A stretch of 64,000 nt of DNA from Bugulina stolonifera (taxonomy: Eukaryota; Bryozoa; Gymnolaemata; Cheilostomatida; Bugulidae), in contig OW285187.1 in NCBI GenBank assembly GCA_935421135.1, positions 12,177,929-12,241,928 on the forward strand. The letters are read 5' to 3'. The notes beneath the pieces are model-generated. The model worked only from the letters and a program-made list of their open reading frames with translations, searched no databases and was not told the origin of the DNA. Made by a program: the position numbers and the translations under genes. Below, in pieces: positions 61,301 to 64,000 of the stretch (its first letter is position 1; each line of letters starts with the position of its first letter).

Positions 61301-62324
61301 CACTTTTATCTCTAAGTTTTAATCATTCAGCAAAATGGTAAATACTATTATTTTTGTAGCCAAAGCATACTAAACAACTATATACTATTACTTGTGTTTT
61401 AGTTATAAAAGAATAGCCCTATGTAATGTCCCTGTATTGGTACAATATATGATTGTTTTATATTTTAGGCCATTGGAACACTTGGTATAATGTTTGCTAC
61501 TCAGTGGTTATATAGTATAGTATCTATAACGGCCTTGGGCTTGTTATATCTCTACCTTATGTATACAATACCAGGCGCATCTCCGGGTAAGATGTACTCT
61601 ACTTTTTCACATATTCTAACTGATATTTATTATAAAACATGATCAAAAGCATCCCGTATTCTTCGCTGTCCCATATAGCCTATATAGTATAATACATGCA
61701 CATGTAATACACATAGCATAGACTATTACTGTCACATTTTGTGTGCTAGTTATAATATATTGTACTAATATTTCAGGGATTACCAAATTCCGAATTGCTA
61801 ACTGGGTTAGGAGCTGTTGTAAAAGGTTAGTGACTTCTTGTATATACCATATAAATATGATAAATGAACCCGACATCTTCCCTCCCCTACATACATGTAC
61901 TTAGCATGCTCATGCTCATACTAATATCTATTGCATAATGTATTTAATAATTGTTGATTCATGATATATATGTAGGTAATGTAGAGTATAGTTAATGTGT
62001 TATGTTTACGGTGTTCTATACAGTCAAGTACTCCATATGTTCAAGTGTCCCATATATCAACTCCCAGTATTATACCTCTTGTTGTGCACAAAACTTCTAA
62101 TGAAGATTCTAAAAATATGTGGATGGGCTCGTTGCAGACAAGAAGATAACACACAGCCATACCAGATAGTGGTTAATCAGCATAGCCCTTTACTTAGCAC
62201 TACACCTGCCCAGTTGAATGATGACAATGAGGATTTCTCCCAAAGGAAACCATATCATCAGTCGGAACTCAGGCCAGGGGAGGAGTTATCCCTATATAAA
62301 GATGAGGATGTTGATACTCAGTAA
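52392..62324 (+). CDS. SLC12A8: Solute carrier family 12 member 8 (CCC9)
   Basis: Fourteen exons: 52392-52526, 52678-52821, 53085-53276, 55046-55166, 56388-56501, 57107-57308, 57945-58032, 58448-58597, 59372-59688, 60107-60231, 61178-61272, 61469-61586, 61777-61825, 62138-62324. Phases agree and give 678 aa (human about 714). The first membrane segment contains [17 protein letters not shown] and [62 protein letters not shown] and [19 protein letters not shown] follow, all diagnostic of SLC12A8. There are about ten to twelve membrane spans. A long hydrophilic insertion rich in Ser/Gly and Asp/Glu separates the last spans, as in human SLC12A8. This family member has been tied to polyamine, amino acid or nicotinamide mononucleotide transport; the substrate cannot be read from sequence. 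The exon 9 donor (AA|GTTAGT) is the least certain junction. The stop codon overlaps a GTAAGC donor. Confidence 0.94.
54780..54910 (+). repeat. tRNA-like SINE head in an SLC12A8 intron (possible)
   Basis: GCTGAGCTAGTGTTGTGGTA (A-box-like) is followed by a strong B-box (GGGGTTCAAACCCC at about 54855-54868). The A box to B box distance is long for a real tRNA. It is probably a tRNA-derived SINE or its remnant. Confidence 0.45.
60592..60665. repeat. ACATGTACATGT-type tandem repeat
   Basis: About three copies of a 24-25-base unit (ATGTACATGTACAATGTACATGTAG), preceded by a pure ACATGTAC run. It lies in an SLC12A8 intron and is related in motif, not in unit length, to the KIN17 intron minisatellite. 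Confidence 0.85.
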
Positions 62325-63043
62325 GCATCAGTATATGGTATACTATTGGACACTAATCGTGGTTAATTATTGAGTGAATCTATATTTGAGTTGTAAGGTT
62401 TCTGTGTAATGTGTTACTTATTTAAATTATTTTTAGTTTGGGGTTGTCTTCTTTATGCATAGCTTTTTCTCCATTATAATATAGAGTGGAATGTCATTGG
62501 ATAAGTAGCATAAGTACTTAGATGAGAGATGTCAAATGCATCAATTCTACTTTTGTTGAAATCACTTCAGCTGTTTATTTATTGTACTCCACATTAAACA
62601 TCATTGTTATTGTCTTGGCATTGTTGACCAACTTTTCATGTCTTACAGGTTTATATATTTTCAAATTTATTGTTAATGATTTTTGTAACTACATTTACAA
62701 CTTGTATCCATTGACTCTGCTTAACATTCTAGTCATACTTTGTATAATGTCTATTTTTGCATAATTCTAGACTTACATCCGCTATGTAATATGTATATAG
62801 TTATTTAGTAATTCAGTATGAGTACACCAACTCTTGTACATGTACATTTATGGTATTTTATTTTTACACTATTATTTCTGCAATATGTTTTAGCCATATA
62901 TCTATACAGTTTTGTATTGTTGTTATGTCTTTATTGAAACTTGATTTTGTTTCGAACTGTCTTGGTCACTTACAAGTCAGTATCAGTGCATTGTGAAGGT
63001 TTTTGTTGTGGTCAACACTTTGTAATGGTGATTTTTCTTTTGC

Positions 63044-63049
63044 AATAAA
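63044..63049 (+). terminator. Poly(A) signal candidate of SLC12A8
   Basis: AATAAA, 720 bases past the stop, preceded by T-rich and followed by TTTTGGTCTG sequence. It would end the transcript before the candidate exon at 63406. Confidence 0.5.
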
Positions 63050-63405
63050 CTTTTGGTCTGCATTCCATTTTATGAGATTTAACCTACAGGCTGCATGTTG
63101 ATCTATATATTCGACGGCACATACTCATACATGTAACAACTAAATTGAACCTCCCATTATTCTTTAAAATTAACACTAGACCAGTTAATTCAGATTGTAC
63201 ATGTGTTTGTACATAGAGGGAATAGCTATAGTTAAGAAAAATAATTTTATTCCATTTTTTCTGTTGAAAATGGAGTTGTATAATATAGCTTACTAATACT
63301 GGAATACTATATAAGGGCTTACTACTACCACCCCTACTAACCAAGTGTGAGAATACCAATACTAATTAGCATCTGACTCTGATAGTGATATGTTCTCACT
63401 CTCAG

Positions 63406-63455
63406 GCCTGATGAAATGTTTCCAGTCGATTATATTTCTCTATACCCACCAAGAT
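63406..63455 (+). CDS. Candidate alternative 3' exon of SLC12A8 (or exon of a neighbour)
   Basis: A pyrimidine-rich acceptor (TTCTCACTCTCAG) and a consensus donor (GTAAGT) bracket 50 bases. Entered with one leading base, the exon reads PDEMFPVDYISLYPPR. SLC12A8 exon 14 has a GTAAGC donor at 62321 that overlaps the stop codon. Splicing there leaves CA, which pairs with the leading G to restore the last Gln and runs on in this frame. A downstream exon was not found in the window; without the second splice the frame would end about ten codons later. Confidence 0.4.
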
Positions 63456-64000
63456 GTAAGTGTTATATTTTTATACCAAGTAGATAGTGGTTGTAACGCT
63501 AAGCTATGTTTTACCAAGGAGTAAGAGGTAAAACTTAGTTTTACTCATCTGCGCAACAATTTGAAGTTATCGTTTCATTAAAACATGTGGTGACAACTAC
63601 TAGCAACGTTCTCTATCCTAGACCGAGGTCTACACAACTATTTTAAGCTGTTGCGTAATGGACGGAGACCATCAGTAATAAAATGCTAGCCTCTTCCACA
63701 AATTCTAATTTGATGGCACTCATACTATTTATTGGTTGGAAATTCAACCACATCCCCATGTTAGTAGTCATTCCCATTTTACACAAAACAAAATTATTTA
63801 TACCATATTTATTTTAAAAAAGAATCTAGCAATACCCTACTTTCATCTGACGTATTATAAACAAGCAAGGTCTAAATCATAATCTGTTTGCGTGCATTTA
63901 AGTTAATGAAGTTAATCGGCAGTTAATGTGCCCAAATCTTAAAATTAAGTTCAATTAAAAATTCAAGTACTGCAGTAGTAATTAGTAAAATAATCATAAT
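63456..64000. other. Right edge, nothing recognised
   Basis: AT-rich DNA with no open frame of note, no repeat and no splice-bounded exon that I can support. Confidence 0.4.

Noticed and set aside
63362..63439. Possible terminal exon on the minus strand overlapping the candidate SLC12A8 exon (reads ...DWKHFIRPESEN... and ends ESDAN, with AATAAA downstream near 63248).
   Set aside because: The frame looks protein-like, but its acceptor is weak and no upstream exon was found. The plus-strand exon over the same bases has better splice sites and a phase match to SLC12A8. Only one of the two can be right; transcripts would decide.
1..64000. CRISPR arrays, bacterial operons or phage genes.
   Set aside because: None seen. 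The repeats are tandem satellites or transposon ends, and the genes have spliceosomal introns.

Overview
This is intron-rich, AT-rich animal nuclear DNA. The genes are all recognisable by homology. They have many GT-AG introns of a few hundred to about 1,300 bases. The spacers are full of ACATGTACATGT-type microsatellites, decayed retroelements and foldback repeats. Gene content and compactness fit an invertebrate metazoan, possibly an early-branching or marine one. I cannot name the taxon from the sequence alone.

Genes in order: the last codons of an unidentified + strand gene (1-115); a PNPLA2/ATGL-type triglyceride lipase (+, 8116-15232, ten exons, 609 aa); the DNA/RNA-binding protein KIN17 (-, 15936-20533, eleven exons, 393 aa), tail to tail with the lipase; the threonine synthase-like protein THNSL1 (+, 32558-40817, sixteen exons, 731 aa); the translocon-associated protein TRAP-beta/SSR2 (-, 41068-42170, four exons, 187 aa), tail to tail with THNSL1; the complex I iron-sulfur assembly ATPase NUBPL/IND1 (+, 46021-46881, no intron in the coding region); and the cation-chloride cotransporter-family protein SLC12A8 (+, 52392-62324, fourteen exons, 678 aa, with a possible extra 3' exon at 63406-63455). 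Every exon junction listed was checked for reading phase. These are housekeeping genes with no evident shared pathway, so the layout looks like ordinary neighbourhood rather than a functional cluster.

Mobile DNA occupies the middle. A 2.9 kb hAT-like element (21101-24001) has 18-bp inverted termini and an exact 8-bp target duplication. It is built from AAGTC pentamer arrays, a multi-unit foldback and a 5'-truncated LINE reverse transcriptase. Next to it lies a full-length, very young Ty3/gypsy retrotransposon (24429-32126, minus strand). Its two 527-bp LTRs differ at one base. It also has a tRNA-type primer binding site, intact gag and pol, and a GGGAAAC slippery heptamer placed exactly at the gag stop. 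Smaller elements are a 1.1 kb MITE-like insertion in a THNSL1 intron (ATCTAG duplication), a 1.7 kb TTAA-flanked element (49271-50955), decayed LINE copies on both sides of NUBPL in opposite orientation, several tRNA-like SINE heads, and several near-perfect palindromes or hairpins.

The long stretches 116-8115, 42171-46020, 46882-52391 and 63456-64000 hold no further gene that I can support.
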